Part shown: positions 26,806 to 36,299 of the stretch, piece by piece | Position numbering within the stretch: position 1 is the stretch's first letter | How the letters are laid out: every line of letters begins with the position of its first letter | Program-made: the position numbers and the translations under genes | Notes under the pieces: model-generated | Told to the model about the DNA's origin: nothing | The model's database searches: none | What the model saw: only the letters and a program-made list of their open reading frames with translations | Source: Pseudomonadales bacterium | GTDB lineage: Bacteria; Pseudomonadota; Gammaproteobacteria; Pseudomonadales; Pseudohongiellaceae | Assembly (NCBI GenBank): GCA_024234395.1 | Contig: JACKOH010000002.1 | Span: 186,001 to 250,000, forward strand | Direction of reading: 5' to 3' | Length of the DNA: 64,000 bases

Positions 26806-27582
26806 ATGTCCGAGACTCCAGAAGACAGCATTAAAACCACCCATTTCGGCTATCGAACCGTTCCACTGGAGGAGAAAAAGGGCCTGGTAGCGGCAGTCTT
26901 CGATTCGGTGGCCGCGAAGTACGATGTCATGAATGACATCATGTCGCTCGGCAGCCACCGCCTGATCAAACGCTTCACCATCGAGCTGAGTGCGGTTCGG
27001 CCCGGCCAGACCGTACTCGACCTGGCTGGCGGTACCGGCGATCTGAGCCTCAAGTTTTCGCGCCTGGTGGGTGATTCGGGCAGGGTGATACTGGCCGACA
27101 TCAATGCGTCGATGCTCAGGGTCGGTCGCGACCGGATTATCGACAGCGGTGCCGGGAGCAACATCCTGTTCAGCCAGGTCAACGCCGAAGCCCTGCCATT
27201 CGCTGATAACAGTTTCGACTGTATCTGCATCGCCTACGGTCTGCGCAATGTCACCGACAAGGACGCGGCGCTCAGATCCATGTTCAGAACCCTGAAACCC
27301 GGCGGCCGGGCGCTGGTACTGGAATTTTCCCGACCCACCAATCCGCTGGTCGGCAAGGCTTATGATGTCTACTCTGGCCTGTGGCCGGTGGCCGGCCGAC
27401 TGGTAACCGGCGACAGCGACAGCTATCGCTACCTGGTGGAGTCGATCCGCATGCATCCTGACCAGGAAACGTTGCGCCAGATGATGGCGGACGCCGGTTT
27501 CACTGATACCCGTTATCACAACGTCATGGGTGGAGTCTGCGCCATTCACCTGGGCTTCAAACCGGTGGCTAGCGACCGCTGA
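26806..27582 (+). CDS. ubiE: Ubiquinone/menaquinone C-methyltransferase UbiE
   Basis: SAM-dependent enzyme that adds the C-2 (ubiquinone numbering) methyl group to the benzoquinol ring. It starts MSETPEDSIKTTHFGYRTVP, with the UbiE signatures VAAKYDVMNDIMSLGSHRLIKRF and YGLRNVTDKDAAL and the SAM loop VLDLAGGTGDLSLKF. ATG at 26806 gives 258 residues, matching homologues; the frame stays open upstream across the DUF971 gene but without similarity. It heads the ubiE-ubiJ-ubiB block. Confidence 0.97.
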   Translation: MSETPEDSIKTTHFGYRTVPLEEKKGLVAAVFDSVAAKYDVMNDIMSLGSHRLIKRFTIELSAVRPGQTVLDLAGGTGDLSLKFSRLVGDSGRVILADINASMLRVGRDRIIDSGAGSNILFSQVNAEALPFADNSFDCICIAYGLRNVTDKDAALRSMFRTLKPGGRALVLEFSRPTNPLVGKAYDVYSGLWPVAGRLVTGDSDSYRYLVESIRMHPDQETLRQMMADAGFTDTRYHNVMGGVCAIHLGFKPVASDR

Positions 27583-27625
27583 CGCGGTAGCTAGCCCGCC
27601 CTGAGAATTCATTACGGGATCTATC

Positions 27626-28348
27626 ATGTTGAAGCCGAACCGGTCCTCCAGCCTGCTGCTACCGTTTGAATCGCTGGTGAACCGCTGCATCGGGCAGGAT
27701 ATGAAGCTGGCCGAGGGCATCTCCCGGCATAGTGGTAAAACCCTGCAACTGCAGTGCACCATGCCGGCGCTGGACATCTACGTCCATTTCTACCCGGCCA
27801 GCGTGACGCTGAGTTTCGCAGCCGAGGACCCCAGGGTTGAGACGACTGCGGCTGGCCATCGATATGCCAATCAGACCGTCGACCCGAATGCCGATGCCGA
27901 ACCATCCGCTGCCGACGCACGGATCAGCGGTTCCGCCGTGACCTTGCTGGGATTGCTGACCGACCGCAACCGGTCGCTGGTCAACCCGGCACTGCAGATA
28001 AGTGGTGACGTGGAGTTTGTGCAATCGGTCTACCGCCTCTTCACCGGCATGCAGATCGACTGGCAGGAACCGCTGTCCCGGATCATCGGGGACGTTCCCA
28101 CCCATGGCCTGCAACAGTTTCTGGACCGGTTGAAAACAGCGACGCAGCAGACCGCTGACAGCGTAAGAAGAAGCCTGGACGAGTATCTGCACGAGGAAAG
28201 CCGGCTGGTTCCGCCGCCCAATCAGGTGGAGGCCTTCGATCGGGAGCTGGACGCGCTGCGGCTGCGGCTGGACCGGCTGCAGGCCCGGGTGCAGCTGCTG
28301 CGCACCGACCTGGATCGGCAGCACCAGGATCAGCAGGAGCAGTCGTAA
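27626..28348 (+). CDS. ubiJ: Ubiquinone biosynthesis accessory factor UbiJ
   Basis: An SCP2-fold lipid-binding protein that, in E. coli, holds together the soluble Ubi metabolon with UbiK. The first 120 residues include LLPFESLVNRCIGQD and ISGSAVTLLGLLTDRNRSLVNPALQISGDVEFVQSVYRLF. The end is a charged coiled coil (EAFDRELDALRLRLDRLQARVQLL), as in UbiJ. The position between ubiE and ubiB is invariant in gammaproteobacteria. Confidence 0.93.
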   Translation: MLKPNRSSSLLLPFESLVNRCIGQDMKLAEGISRHSGKTLQLQCTMPALDIYVHFYPASVTLSFAAEDPRVETTAAGHRYANQTVDPNADAEPSAADARISGSAVTLLGLLTDRNRSLVNPALQISGDVEFVQSVYRLFTGMQIDWQEPLSRIIGDVPTHGLQQFLDRLKTATQQTADSVRRSLDEYLHEESRLVPPPNQVEAFDRELDALRLRLDRLQARVQLLRTDLDRQHQDQQEQS

Positions 28349-28352
28349 CACC

Positions 28353-29990
28353 GTGCCCCACTTATTCCGACTGATCAAGATTCTGAACGTGGCCGCCAAG
28401 TACCGGCTGGGCGACTACCTGCGTGGTCGCGGGACCCTGCTGATCAAGGCATTCCTGTGGTTTCACGGGCTGCCCTGGACCCGCCATCAGGCCCGCACCC
28501 TTGACCGCCACCAGCGCCTGCGCCTGGCGCTGGAAGAACTGGGCCCCATCTACATCAAGTTCGGTCAGCTGCTGTCCACTCGACGCGATTTTCTTGAGCC
28601 GCGGCTGGCCGATGCCCTGCAGGGGTTGCAGGATAACGTGCCGCCCTTCCAGGCGCCGGGTATCGAGGAACTGATCAGTACTTCCCTGGACCGGGAAGCC
28701 AGCGAGATATTCAGCGATCTGAGCCTGGAACCGCTGGCCTCGGCTTCCATCGCCCAGGTGCACGCCGCCCGGTTGATGACCGGAGAAGACGTGGTGGTGA
28801 AAGTAATCCGTCCCGGCATCGAAAAAACTATCCGCGCAGATGTGGCACTGCTGAAATGGCTGGCGATCCATATCGAAACCCGCATTCCTATCGGTAAACG
28901 CCTGCGCCCCGTGGAGGTTATCAACGATTATGAAAAAGTTATCTTCGATGAGCTGAACCTGCTCGCGGAAGGCGCCAACACCACTCAGCTTCGCCGCAAC
29001 TTCGAAACCTCCGATGTCCTCTACGTGCCCCGTGTCTACTGGGAATACAGTCGCCGCAACCTGCTGGTCATGGAACGGATTTACGGGATACCGGTAGCCG
29101 ACATCCAGCGTCTGGAGGCTCATCACGTCAATCTGAAGAAGCTGGCAGAGACTGGCGTGGAGATATTTTTCACCCAGGTGTTCGAGCACTGCTTTTTCCA
29201 CGCCGACATGCATCCCGGCAATATCTTCGTCAACCCGGACCGCCCCGACCGCCCCCAGTACATCGCCATTGACTGCGCCATCATCGGCTCCCTGAGTCCG
29301 GCCGACCAACTCTACCTGGCCAGAAACCTGCTGGCGATATTCAAGCGCGATTACCGCAAGGTGGCGGAACTGCACGTGGAATGTGGCTGGGTGCCCAAGG
29401 ACACCCGGGTCACCGAGTTTGAAGCCGCCATGCGAACCGTGTGTGAGCCGATTTTTGAAAAACCGCTCAAGGACATTTCCTTTGGCCAGTTGCTGGTGCA
29501 GCTGTTCCGCACCGCCGGACGCTTCAACATGGAAGTTCAGCCATCCCTGGTGCTACTGCAGAAAACCCTGCTCAATATCGAGGGACTGGGCCGCCAGCTG
29601 TACCCGGAACTGGACCTGTGGGAAACCGCACTGCCCTACCTGGAAAAGTGGAATGCCCGACGCCTCAGCCCGGTCTCGCTGTTCAACCGGTTGCGGGAGA
29701 ATATTCCCGACTGGGTCGATCAGTTACCGGATCTGCCCCAGCTGTCCATCGATGCAGTCAGGGACGCCAGGCAACTGCGGGAAATCAGTGCCAGCCTGAG
29801 CAAACAGCAGGAAATCGAAGCGAAAAGAGAGGAAAAGCGGCGATCTCGTGCCGTAATTACCGGTTCTGCATTTATCGTGGCCGCTCTGCTTTCCCTCCAT
29901 CCGACCCTCGCGGCAGCAACCACCGACCTGCCCCTGGCAACGCTGCTGCTGGGCTTCGGCGGGCTCTGGTTAGTGGCGCGCAGGCAATGA
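28353..29990 (+). CDS. ubiB: Ubiquinone biosynthesis regulatory kinase-like protein UbiB
   Basis: An atypical ADCK/UbiB family ATPase needed for ubiquinone synthesis. The family KxGQ motif is YIKFGQLLSTRRDFLEPRLADAL, the Ala-rich nucleotide loop is PLASASIAQVHAA, and catalytic-loop-like residues are FFHADMHPGNIFV and AIDCAIIG. Two C-terminal membrane helices lie near residues 500-540 (ITGSAFIVAALLSL, LATLLLGFGGLWLV). The start is GTG at 28353, 4 bp after the ubiJ stop. The 545 residues are normal. Confidence 0.96.
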   Translation: MPHLFRLIKILNVAAKYRLGDYLRGRGTLLIKAFLWFHGLPWTRHQARTLDRHQRLRLALEELGPIYIKFGQLLSTRRDFLEPRLADALQGLQDNVPPFQAPGIEELISTSLDREASEIFSDLSLEPLASASIAQVHAARLMTGEDVVVKVIRPGIEKTIRADVALLKWLAIHIETRIPIGKRLRPVEVINDYEKVIFDELNLLAEGANTTQLRRNFETSDVLYVPRVYWEYSRRNLLVMERIYGIPVADIQRLEAHHVNLKKLAETGVEIFFTQVFEHCFFHADMHPGNIFVNPDRPDRPQYIAIDCAIIGSLSPADQLYLARNLLAIFKRDYRKVAELHVECGWVPKDTRVTEFEAAMRTVCEPIFEKPLKDISFGQLLVQLFRTAGRFNMEVQPSLVLLQKTLLNIEGLGRQLYPELDLWETALPYLEKWNARRLSPVSLFNRLRENIPDWVDQLPDLPQLSIDAVRDARQLREISASLSKQQEIEAKREEKRRSRAVITGSAFIVAALLSLHPTLAAATTDLPLATLLLGFGGLWLVARRQ

Positions 29991-30134
29991 TTGCAGTTCC
30001 GTCCACCCGCCTGTCTGCTTTCCCTTATAATGACCGAGTGACACCGGCGGCCCAGGGCTTGTCCCCGGCCCCGCGCATCAGCAGACTCAGGCCGCATTGC
30101 CTGCCTGCCCCGACACTTTCCCAAGAGCTGCGTT

Positions 30135-30536
30135 ATGACAGAAGACTTTCTTGACCAGGTACACTGGAACGCCGACGGCCTGGTACCGGTCATTACCCAG
30201 GACCATGTAAGTAAACGCATACTTACCCAGGCATGGCTGAATCGGGAAGCCTTGCGGACGGCGGTGAAAGAAAAGCGGGCAGTTTACTGGTCCCGTTCCA
30301 GAGGGGCATTGTGGCGCAAGGGCGAACAGTCCGGCAATGTGCAGGAGCTTGTCGAGGTGTATCTCGACTGCGACAATGATTCAGTCTGTTACCTGGTTCG
30401 GCAGATTGGGGGCATCGCCTGCCACACCGGTCGGGAGAGCTGTTTCTATCAGAAACTGGTGGACGGACACTGGCGGCCGGTCGACCCGGTACTGCGTGAT
30501 CCCGACCAGATGTATGGCGGTAGTCCGAGCAACTAG
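30135..30536 (+). CDS. hisI: Phosphoribosyl-AMP cyclohydrolase
   Basis: Third step of histidine synthesis: opens the adenine ring of PR-AMP. The metal-binding motifs VYLDCDNDSVCYLVRQIGG and ACHTGRESCFY carry the Asp and Cys ligands. At 133 residues it is the monofunctional form; the PR-ATP hydrolase is the separate next gene. HisI and HisE lie between the ubi and tat genes rather than with the other his genes, as in Pseudomonas. Confidence 0.96.
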   Translation: MTEDFLDQVHWNADGLVPVITQDHVSKRILTQAWLNREALRTAVKEKRAVYWSRSRGALWRKGEQSGNVQELVEVYLDCDNDSVCYLVRQIGGIACHTGRESCFYQKLVDGHWRPVDPVLRDPDQMYGGSPSN

Positions 30537-30579
30537 TGTCCTGTCCGGTTAATTCGTCGCATTTCAGCGGAACCAGAGC

Positions 30580-30921
30580 ATGAATGACATTCTTGAACAA
30601 CTGACAGTAATCCTGGAACAGCGCAGGCAGGCCGACGCGGAGGATTCCTACGTGGCCAGCCTGCATCGCAAAGGTCTTAACAAGATCCTTGAAAAAGTCG
30701 GCGAAGAGGCCATAGAGACAGTATTGGCAGCCAAAGATTGTGGCGCCGATGCCAGTCCGCAGCATCGCCAGGCTCTGATCGGTGAAACTGCCGACCTGTG
30801 GTTCCACAGCCTGGTAATGCTCAGCCACCTGGACCTGAGCGCTGCGCAAGTGTTGGAGGAACTGGAAAAACGCTTTAATATATCCGGCCTCGTCGAAAAG
30901 GCGTCACGGACCGGCCAATAA
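30580..30921 (+). CDS. hisE: Phosphoribosyl-ATP diphosphatase
   Basis: Second step of histidine synthesis: hydrolyses PR-ATP to PR-AMP. It is a small all-alpha MazG-like enzyme of 113 residues with the signature SYVASLHRKGLNKILEKVGEEAIETVLAAKD and the metal-binding helix IGETADLWFHSLVMLSH. It follows hisI by 43 bp and is likely cotranscribed. A weak GC hairpin with a T run lies between it and tatA. Confidence 0.95.
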   Translation: MNDILEQLTVILEQRRQADAEDSYVASLHRKGLNKILEKVGEEAIETVLAAKDCGADASPQHRQALIGETADLWFHSLVMLSHLDLSAAQVLEELEKRFNISGLVEKASRTGQ

Positions 30922-30944
30922 AGGTATTCAATGGTTTCAGGAAT

Positions 30945-30968
30945 GCCGCACAGCGCGGCCAGTTTTTT
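30945..30968 (+). terminator. Possible weak terminator between hisE and tatA
   Basis: GCCGC and GCGGC form a 5-bp all-GC stem around ACAGC, then CCAG and six T residues. The stem is short, so read-through into tatA is likely. Confidence 0.45.
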
Positions 30969-30996
30969 CCTGAAAACCGTAATCTGGAGGTAAACC

Positions 30997-31236
30997 ATGG
31001 GCTTAGGTGGTATTGGAATTTGGCAGCTGCTAATCATTCTGTTGATTGTGGTGATGCTGTTCGGCACCAAGAAGTTACGTAATCTGGGCTCCGACCTGGG
31101 AGGCGCCCTGAAAGGATTCAAATCGGCCATGAAAGACGATGAGGAATCCGATAAGGACGCGGAAGACACGGTCCAGAAAGCCGAACAGGCGGACGAGACC
31201 AACAGTGAGACATCCGACTCCGCAGCGAAAAGCTGA
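30997..31236 (+). CDS. tatA: Sec-independent translocase subunit TatA
   Basis: A 79-residue pore-forming subunit of the twin-arginine export system. A short N-terminal membrane helix (IGIWQLLIILLIVVMLFG) runs into the amphipathic helix with the conserved FGTKKLRNLGSDLGGALKGFKSAM. A charged C-terminal tail rich in Asp, Glu and Ser follows. The ATG follows an AATCTGGAGG site. It is first of tatABC. Confidence 0.96.
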   Translation: MGLGGIGIWQLLIILLIVVMLFGTKKLRNLGSDLGGALKGFKSAMKDDEESDKDAEDTVQKAEQADETNSETSDSAAKS

Positions 31237-31333
31237 TCCCGACCAAGTCGGTCCCGACTGCAGGGATCATACCCGGCTGACTCACTGACAAGGTGGTCAG
31301 CCTCACCCCTCCGGCAACCCTGGCTCCTTCACT

Positions 31334-31882
31334 ATGTTTGATGTAGGCCCTTCAGAACTTCTGGTAATTTTTGTCGTCGCCCTGCTGGTTATCGGGCCGG
31401 AACGGCTGCCATCAGCGGTCAAGACCGCCAGCCTCTGGATCGGCCGGTTCCGGCGCAGTTTCCACAAGATCAAGGCCGAGGTGGAGCGGGAACTGAATGC
31501 CGATGAAATCCGCCGCCAGCTGCATAACGAGTCAATCCTGGCGGAAGTTGAGGACGCCAAGAAGCAGGCTCGCGATTTCGCCAAGGATGTCGAAAAGTCG
31601 GCAAACCTGGGCGACGGCGTTAAACCGAAAATCGGCCAGTCGGGTCAGACAGGCCAGATAGCGAATCCCGATGGCGAACCCGGCAGCAATTCCGCGGAAT
31701 CGCAGACTACCGGCTCCGGTGAACTGCACTCCTCCGATGGTTCCGTGAAAAGCGAAATCCGCCAGGCAGTCAGCTACGTCAATGACATTTCACGCGAAGT
31801 TCAGGCCACCGGCAAGGAAATCGAGGAAGGATTCAAAAAAACCGATACCGACAACGGAAATGCTTCGGAGGACAAGGCATGA
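31334..31882 (+). CDS. tatB: Sec-independent translocase subunit TatB
   Basis: Receptor-side partner of TatC. The N-terminus MFDVGPSELLVIFVVALLVIGPERLP holds the conserved Glu of the membrane helix and the GPERLP hinge. A long amphipathic helix (about residues 30-90) and a polar tail follow. At 182 residues it has a longer tail than average. The stop overlaps the tatC start by 4 bp. Confidence 0.95.
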   Translation: MFDVGPSELLVIFVVALLVIGPERLPSAVKTASLWIGRFRRSFHKIKAEVERELNADEIRRQLHNESILAEVEDAKKQARDFAKDVEKSANLGDGVKPKIGQSGQTGQIANPDGEPGSNSAESQTTGSGELHSSDGSVKSEIRQAVSYVNDISREVQATGKEIEEGFKKTDTDNGNASEDKA

Positions 31883-32640
31883 GTGCCGCCGAAGACGAAA
31901 AGGAATTGACCCTGGTCGATCATCTGGTCGAATTACGGGATCGGATTCTCAAGGCACTGGTGGCGATCGTGGTCATCTTTCTCTGCCTGTTTCCCTTTGC
32001 CAACGAGATTTATGTGTTCATCGCCACCCCGTTGATCTCGGCATTGCCGGAGAATTCCAGCATGATCGCGATCGACCCCACGGCGCCTTTTTTCGCCCCG
32101 TTCAAACTGACCTTTTATGCCGCGGTGCTGATTGCCGCGCCGTTTATCCTTTACCAGCTCTGGTCATTCGTGGCCCCCGGTTTGTACCGCAATGAAAAGG
32201 CGGTGGCCATGCCACTGTTCATCTCCAGCGTGCTGCTGTTTTACCTGGGTATCGCCTTCGCCCGCTATGTACTGTTCGGAATCGTGTTCCGTTTCTTCAT
32301 CTCGGTGGCACCGGAAGGTATCGCGGTAGCGCCGGATATCAGCGCCTTTCTCAGTTTCGCCCTGACCATCTTTTTCGCATTCGGGCTGGCCTTCGAAGTC
32401 CCTATCGCCGTGTTTCTGTTTATCTGGGCAGGACTGGCCGAACCCGAATCCCTGTCGGCCAAACGCCCCTATGTGGTGGTGGGCTGTTTCGTGATCGCCA
32501 TGTTGCTGACCCCGCCGGATCCGTTCACCCAATCGATGCTGGCGCTGCCGATGTGGGCTCTGTTCGAGATAGGCATCCTGGCAGGCCGGCTGGCTCGCAA
32601 GCGCCAGCAGGAGGAAGAAGCCGGAGAAGCGGCCAACTGA
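31879..32640 (+). CDS. tatC: Sec-independent translocase subunit TatC
   Basis: Multispanning core receptor for twin-arginine signal peptides. Six membrane segments are readable. The signatures LVDHLVELRDRILKALVAI, PFILYQLWSFVAPGLYRNEK and FALTIFFAFGLAFEVPIAVFL are present, with the conserved Glu in FEVP. The length of 253 is standard, with a charged C-terminal tail. Confidence 0.97.
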   Translation: MSAAEDEKELTLVDHLVELRDRILKALVAIVVIFLCLFPFANEIYVFIATPLISALPENSSMIAIDPTAPFFAPFKLTFYAAVLIAAPFILYQLWSFVAPGLYRNEKAVAMPLFISSVLLFYLGIAFARYVLFGIVFRFFISVAPEGIAVAPDISAFLSFALTIFFAFGLAFEVPIAVFLFIWAGLAEPESLSAKRPYVVVGCFVIAMLLTPPDPFTQSMLALPMWALFEIGILAGRLARKRQQEEEAGEAAN

Positions 32641-32702
32641 GAGGACCGGCAGGCAGCCCTGAGCGACCCGGTTAAACCGGCGTTCCGGCCGCACCCGGTG
32701 TC

Positions 32703-33134
32703 TTAAAGGACAAAGGTCACCGGCCCGTCATTGATCAGCTCGACCTGCATATCGGCGCCGAAGCGCCCACTCGCCACCTTGTGGTAACGTTCGCCGGCAA
32801 TCCTGACCAGGTAGTCATAAAGAACTTCCGCGGCATCCGGGGGCATGGCGGAGGAAAAGCTGGGACGCAGCCCGCGCCGGGTATCGGCGGCCAGGGTAAA
32901 CTGGGAAACCAGCAACAGGCCGCCGTCTACATCGCGCAGGCTGAGATTCATTCGACCGGCGTCGTCGGCAAATATCCGATAGGCCAGCAGCCGTTCCAGT
33001 CCGTCTTGAACCGTTTTCTCGGTATCCTCTTTCTGCAGACCGACCAGGGCCAGAATCCCCTGGTCGATGGCCCCGACGGCTTCGCCTTCAACCACAACCC
33101 GGGCGTGTTTGACGCGCTGGATCAGTAGAATCAT
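32703..33134 (-). CDS. dtd: D-aminoacyl-tRNA deacylase
   Basis: A proofreading enzyme that hydrolyses D-aminoacyl-tRNAs. It starts MILLIQRVKHARVVVEGEAVG, with the catalytic-pocket motifs LLVSQFTLAADTRRGLRPSFSSAMPP and, near the end, NDGPVTFVL (the cross-subunit Gly-cisPro motif). ATG at 33134 gives 143 residues, matching the family; an upstream in-frame ATG lies in the pip 3' region. It is convergent with tatC and follows pip on the same strand. Confidence 0.96.
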   Translation of the reverse strand: MILLIQRVKHARVVVEGEAVGAIDQGILALVGLQKEDTEKTVQDGLERLLAYRIFADDAGRMNLSLRDVDGGLLLVSQFTLAADTRRGLRPSFSSAMPPDAAEVLYDYLVRIAGERYHKVASGRFGADMQVELINDGPVTFVL

Positions 33135-33159
33135 CGTTGCGCTCGTCGGCCAGGGTCCG

Positions 33160-34116
33160 TCACTCTTCCTTGAGCTCTTCGGCCAGTTCACCGGTGGCGC
33201 GCACCAGGGCATCGATAATCCCCGGCTCGGTAGCCGAGTGACCGGCGTCCCGGATGATCACCAGCTCCGAATTACCCCAGCGCTCATGCAGCGCGGTGGC
33301 GTTATCCAGCGGACAGACCATGTCGTAGCGTCCATGGATAATCCGGGCGGGAATATGCTGGATTCTGGAAAGATTATTCAATATCTGATTCTCTTCTATG
33401 AATCCCTTGTTGATAAAATAGTGACTCTCGATCCGGCTCATAGCCAATGCATTGTGCTGCTTGGAGATCAGCTTGTGTACATCGGCGCTGGGTCGCAATC
33501 GCGAGCAGTGTATTTCCCAGCCGGCCCAGGACTTGGCCGCCGCCATACGTGCCAGCTCGTCGGCACCGGTCAGGCGGCGGTAGTATGCTTCGACGAGATC
33601 CTGCCGCTCCGCTTCGGGAATAAACTCGACAAATCCCCTCCAGTGATCGGGAAAAACACGGCTGGCACCGGCCACGTACAGCCAGTCAAGATCCGCCTGC
33701 CGGCAGAGGAAGATACCGCGCAGTACCATTCCCAGTACCTGGTCGGGATAGGCCTGGGCATACAGCAGGGACAGGGTCGAACCCCACGAGCCACCAAACA
33801 GCACCCAGCTGTCGACATCGAGGAACCGGCGAATCGTTTCCATATCTGCAATCAGGCTTTGAGTGTCGTTGTCCCTTAGCTCGGCATGGGGAGTGGAACG
33901 CCCGCAACCACGTTGATCGAAAGTGATGATGCGGTAGGTTTCGGGATCGTAGTAACGTCGCGAAGCATAATTACAGGCACTGCCGGGACCTCCGTGTACA
34001 AACAAAACCGGAATCCCGTCGGGATTCCCGGCCTCGTCAACATACAACTCATGAAGATCCGACACGCGCAGCTGGTGGCGGCTATAAGGCTTCAGTTCGG
34101 GATACAGGACCAGCAC
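33160..34116 (-). CDS. pip: Prolyl aminopeptidase (proline iminopeptidase)
   Basis: An alpha/beta-hydrolase that removes N-terminal proline from peptides in the cytoplasm. The oxyanion region is VLFVHGGPGSACN and the nucleophile elbow FGGSWGSTLSLLYAQ (Ser). The catalytic Asp is in HGRYDMVCP and the His in RDAGHSATEP. A GTG at 34116 after GAGAGAG gives MLVLYPELKPYSRHQL, like homologues that begin near the LYP motif; an ATG at 34173 would add 19 residues. The pip-dtd pair is conserved in Pseudomonas. Confidence 0.92.
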   Translation of the reverse strand: MLVLYPELKPYSRHQLRVSDLHELYVDEAGNPDGIPVLFVHGGPGSACNYASRRYYDPETYRIITFDQRGCGRSTPHAELRDNDTQSLIADMETIRRFLDVDSWVLFGGSWGSTLSLLYAQAYPDQVLGMVLRGIFLCRQADLDWLYVAGASRVFPDHWRGFVEFIPEAERQDLVEAYYRRLTGADELARMAAAKSWAGWEIHCSRLRPSADVHKLISKQHNALAMSRIESHYFINKGFIEENQILNNLSRIQHIPARIIHGRYDMVCPLDNATALHERWGNSELVIIRDAGHSATEPGIIDALVRATGELAEELKEE

Positions 34117-34311
34117 GACTACTCTCTCGGCTCGATTGATGACATCAGGGTTGGGATATATTGCAGTTGCCAATGTTACCTTACTTTAACGGCTGGCAAC
34201 GTAGATCCTTGGGCCAGGTGTCTGCAACTCACTGTCTCGTGAAAAATCTGAATGCAACTCGTTAAAACCGCTTCCTTTCGATCAGGTGGCTTCGGACGGC
34301 TGCGCCTTTTC

Positions 34312-36138
34312 TTAACCCCGTGCCAGACTGCCGCGGCTGTGGCGCTTGCGTTCGTTCTCGGTGAGGAACTTCTTGCGCAGGCGGATGTGGTGGGGCGTCA
34401 CCTCCACCAGCTCATCGTCTTCGATAAATTCCATGGCCTGTTCGAGGCTGTGGGAGACCGGGGGGGTGAGGATGATATTTTCGTCGCTGCCGGAAGCGCG
34501 GATATTGGTGAGCTGCTTGGCCTTGGTGGGATTGACCACCAGGTCGTTTTCCCGGTTGTGCAGACCGACAATCATGCCTTCGTAGACTTCCACGTTGGGT
34601 CCCACGAACAGCCGGCCCCGCTCCTGCAGGTTGAATAACGCATAACCGAGGGTTTTGCCGGATACCATGGAAACCAGTACGCCATTCTTGCGACCGGCGA
34701 TTTCTCCCGTTTTGACCAGGCCGTAGTGATCGAATACGTGGGTCATGATGCCGCTGCCGGAGGTCATGCTCAGGAACTGGGAGCGGAACCCGATCAGTCC
34801 CCGGGTGGGAATGACGAAGGTCATACGCACGCGGCCCTTGCCATCGGGAATCATTTCCCGCATGTCGGCTCGACGCTTGCCCAGTTCCTCGATGACACTG
34901 CCCTGATTCTCATCGTCGCAGTCGATGACCAGTTCCTCATAAGGTTCCTGTCTGACGCCATCGATTTCCTGCACGATCACTTCCGGCCGCGACACCGCCA
35001 GCTCATAGCCTTCCCGACGCATCGTCTCGATCAAAACCGACAGATGCAGCTCGCCGCGGCCGGAAACCCGGTACTTGTCCGGCGAGTCGCCCTGCTCCAC
35101 CCTCAGCGCAACGTTATAGAGCAGTTCGCGCTCCAGGCGTTCCTTGATATTGCGGGTGGTGATGAACTTGCCATCCTGGCCGGCAAACGGCGAATCATTG
35201 ACCTGAAAGGTCATATTGATGGTGGGCTCGTCGACGGTGAGAGGTGCCAGTGCCTCTACCTGGTCGGGATCACACAGGGTGTCGGATATCCGCAACTGAT
35301 CGATGCCGTTGATACAGACGATATCTCCGGCTTCAGCAAAATCTGCATCAACCTGTTCCAGACCCAGGTAATTTTTTACCTGCAGGACTTTGCCGCGCCG
35401 CGTGTGGCCATCGCGGTCGATGATCGCAACCGGCATATTGGGCTTCAGTTTGCCACGGGTAATCCGGCCGACACCGATTACGCCGACGTAACTGCTGTAG
35501 TTAAGGGCACTGATCTGCATCTGCAACGGACCGGATCGGTTCACTTCGGGCGGCGGTACATTGTTGATGATGGCTTCGAACAGCGGCTGCATATCGTCGG
35601 CCAACTGGTCGGCTTCCGGTCCGGCTACTCCCTGCATAGCTGAAGCATAGATAACCGGGAAATCCAGCTGCTTATCATTGGCTCCCAGCCGGTCAAACAG
35701 GTCAAACACTTCGTTCAGAACCCAATCCGGACGCGCACCGTCCCGGTCCACCTTGTTGATCACCACGATGGGATTGAGTCCGGCCGCGAACGCCTTCTGG
35801 GTCACAAACCGGGTCTGCGGCATGGGGCCTTCCACGGCGTCCACCAGCAACAGTACGCTGTCGACCATGGACATTACGCGCTCAACCTCGCCGCCGAAGT
35901 CGGCATGTCCGGGCGTATCCACGATGTTGATGCGGTAGCCGTTCCAGGTGATAGCGCAGTTCTTGGCCAGGATCGTAATGCCCCGCTCGCGCTCCTGGTC
36001 ATTGGAATCCATCACCCGGTCGATGGATTTGCCGCGGGTTTCCAGAGTGCCGGACTGTTGCAGCAGACGATCGACCAGGGTGGTTTTGCCGTGGTCGACA
36101 TGGGCGATGATCGCGATGTTCCTGATCTTTTCTATCAC
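34312..36138 (-). CDS. typA: Translational GTPase TypA/BipA
   Basis: A ribosome-binding GTPase of the EF-G class, linked to 50S assembly and cold or stress growth. G1 is AHVDHGKTTLVDRLLQQSGT, G3 DTPGHADFGGEVERV and G4 NKVDRDGARPDW. The BipA-specific C-terminal domain includes HVFDHYG and GALFN-like YALFNLQERGRLFVG. A GTG at 36138 (giving MIEKIRNIAIIAHVDHG) matches the family start and gives 608 residues; an ATG at 36213 would add 25 unrelated residues. Confidence 0.95.
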   Translation of the reverse strand: MIEKIRNIAIIAHVDHGKTTLVDRLLQQSGTLETRGKSIDRVMDSNDQERERGITILAKNCAITWNGYRINIVDTPGHADFGGEVERVMSMVDSVLLLVDAVEGPMPQTRFVTQKAFAAGLNPIVVINKVDRDGARPDWVLNEVFDLFDRLGANDKQLDFPVIYASAMQGVAGPEADQLADDMQPLFEAIINNVPPPEVNRSGPLQMQISALNYSSYVGVIGVGRITRGKLKPNMPVAIIDRDGHTRRGKVLQVKNYLGLEQVDADFAEAGDIVCINGIDQLRISDTLCDPDQVEALAPLTVDEPTINMTFQVNDSPFAGQDGKFITTRNIKERLERELLYNVALRVEQGDSPDKYRVSGRGELHLSVLIETMRREGYELAVSRPEVIVQEIDGVRQEPYEELVIDCDDENQGSVIEELGKRRADMREMIPDGKGRVRMTFVIPTRGLIGFRSQFLSMTSGSGIMTHVFDHYGLVKTGEIAGRKNGVLVSMVSGKTLGYALFNLQERGRLFVGPNVEVYEGMIVGLHNRENDLVVNPTKAKQLTNIRASGSDENIILTPPVSHSLEQAMEFIEDDELVEVTPHHIRLRKKFLTENERKRHSRGSLARG

Positions 36139-36299
36139 TGCTAGTTTGGCCCCTGCCAGGTGTGATTGCCGGTAGCCACAGTGGCCCGGTAACAAAAGGC
36201 GGCGAGTATACACGAGCTGTGATTCCCTCGAAAGTGCCTGCCCAGCAGCCTTCAGACAGTCGGCAACCGGGATCAGTGGCCGGTGGTGCAGGCGCAGGA

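Noticed and set aside
34726..35643. A 305-codon plus-strand frame opposite typA
   Set aside because: It is antisense to a fully conserved GTPase, lacks a ribosome site and has no recognisable domain; long antisense frames are common in GC-rich DNA.
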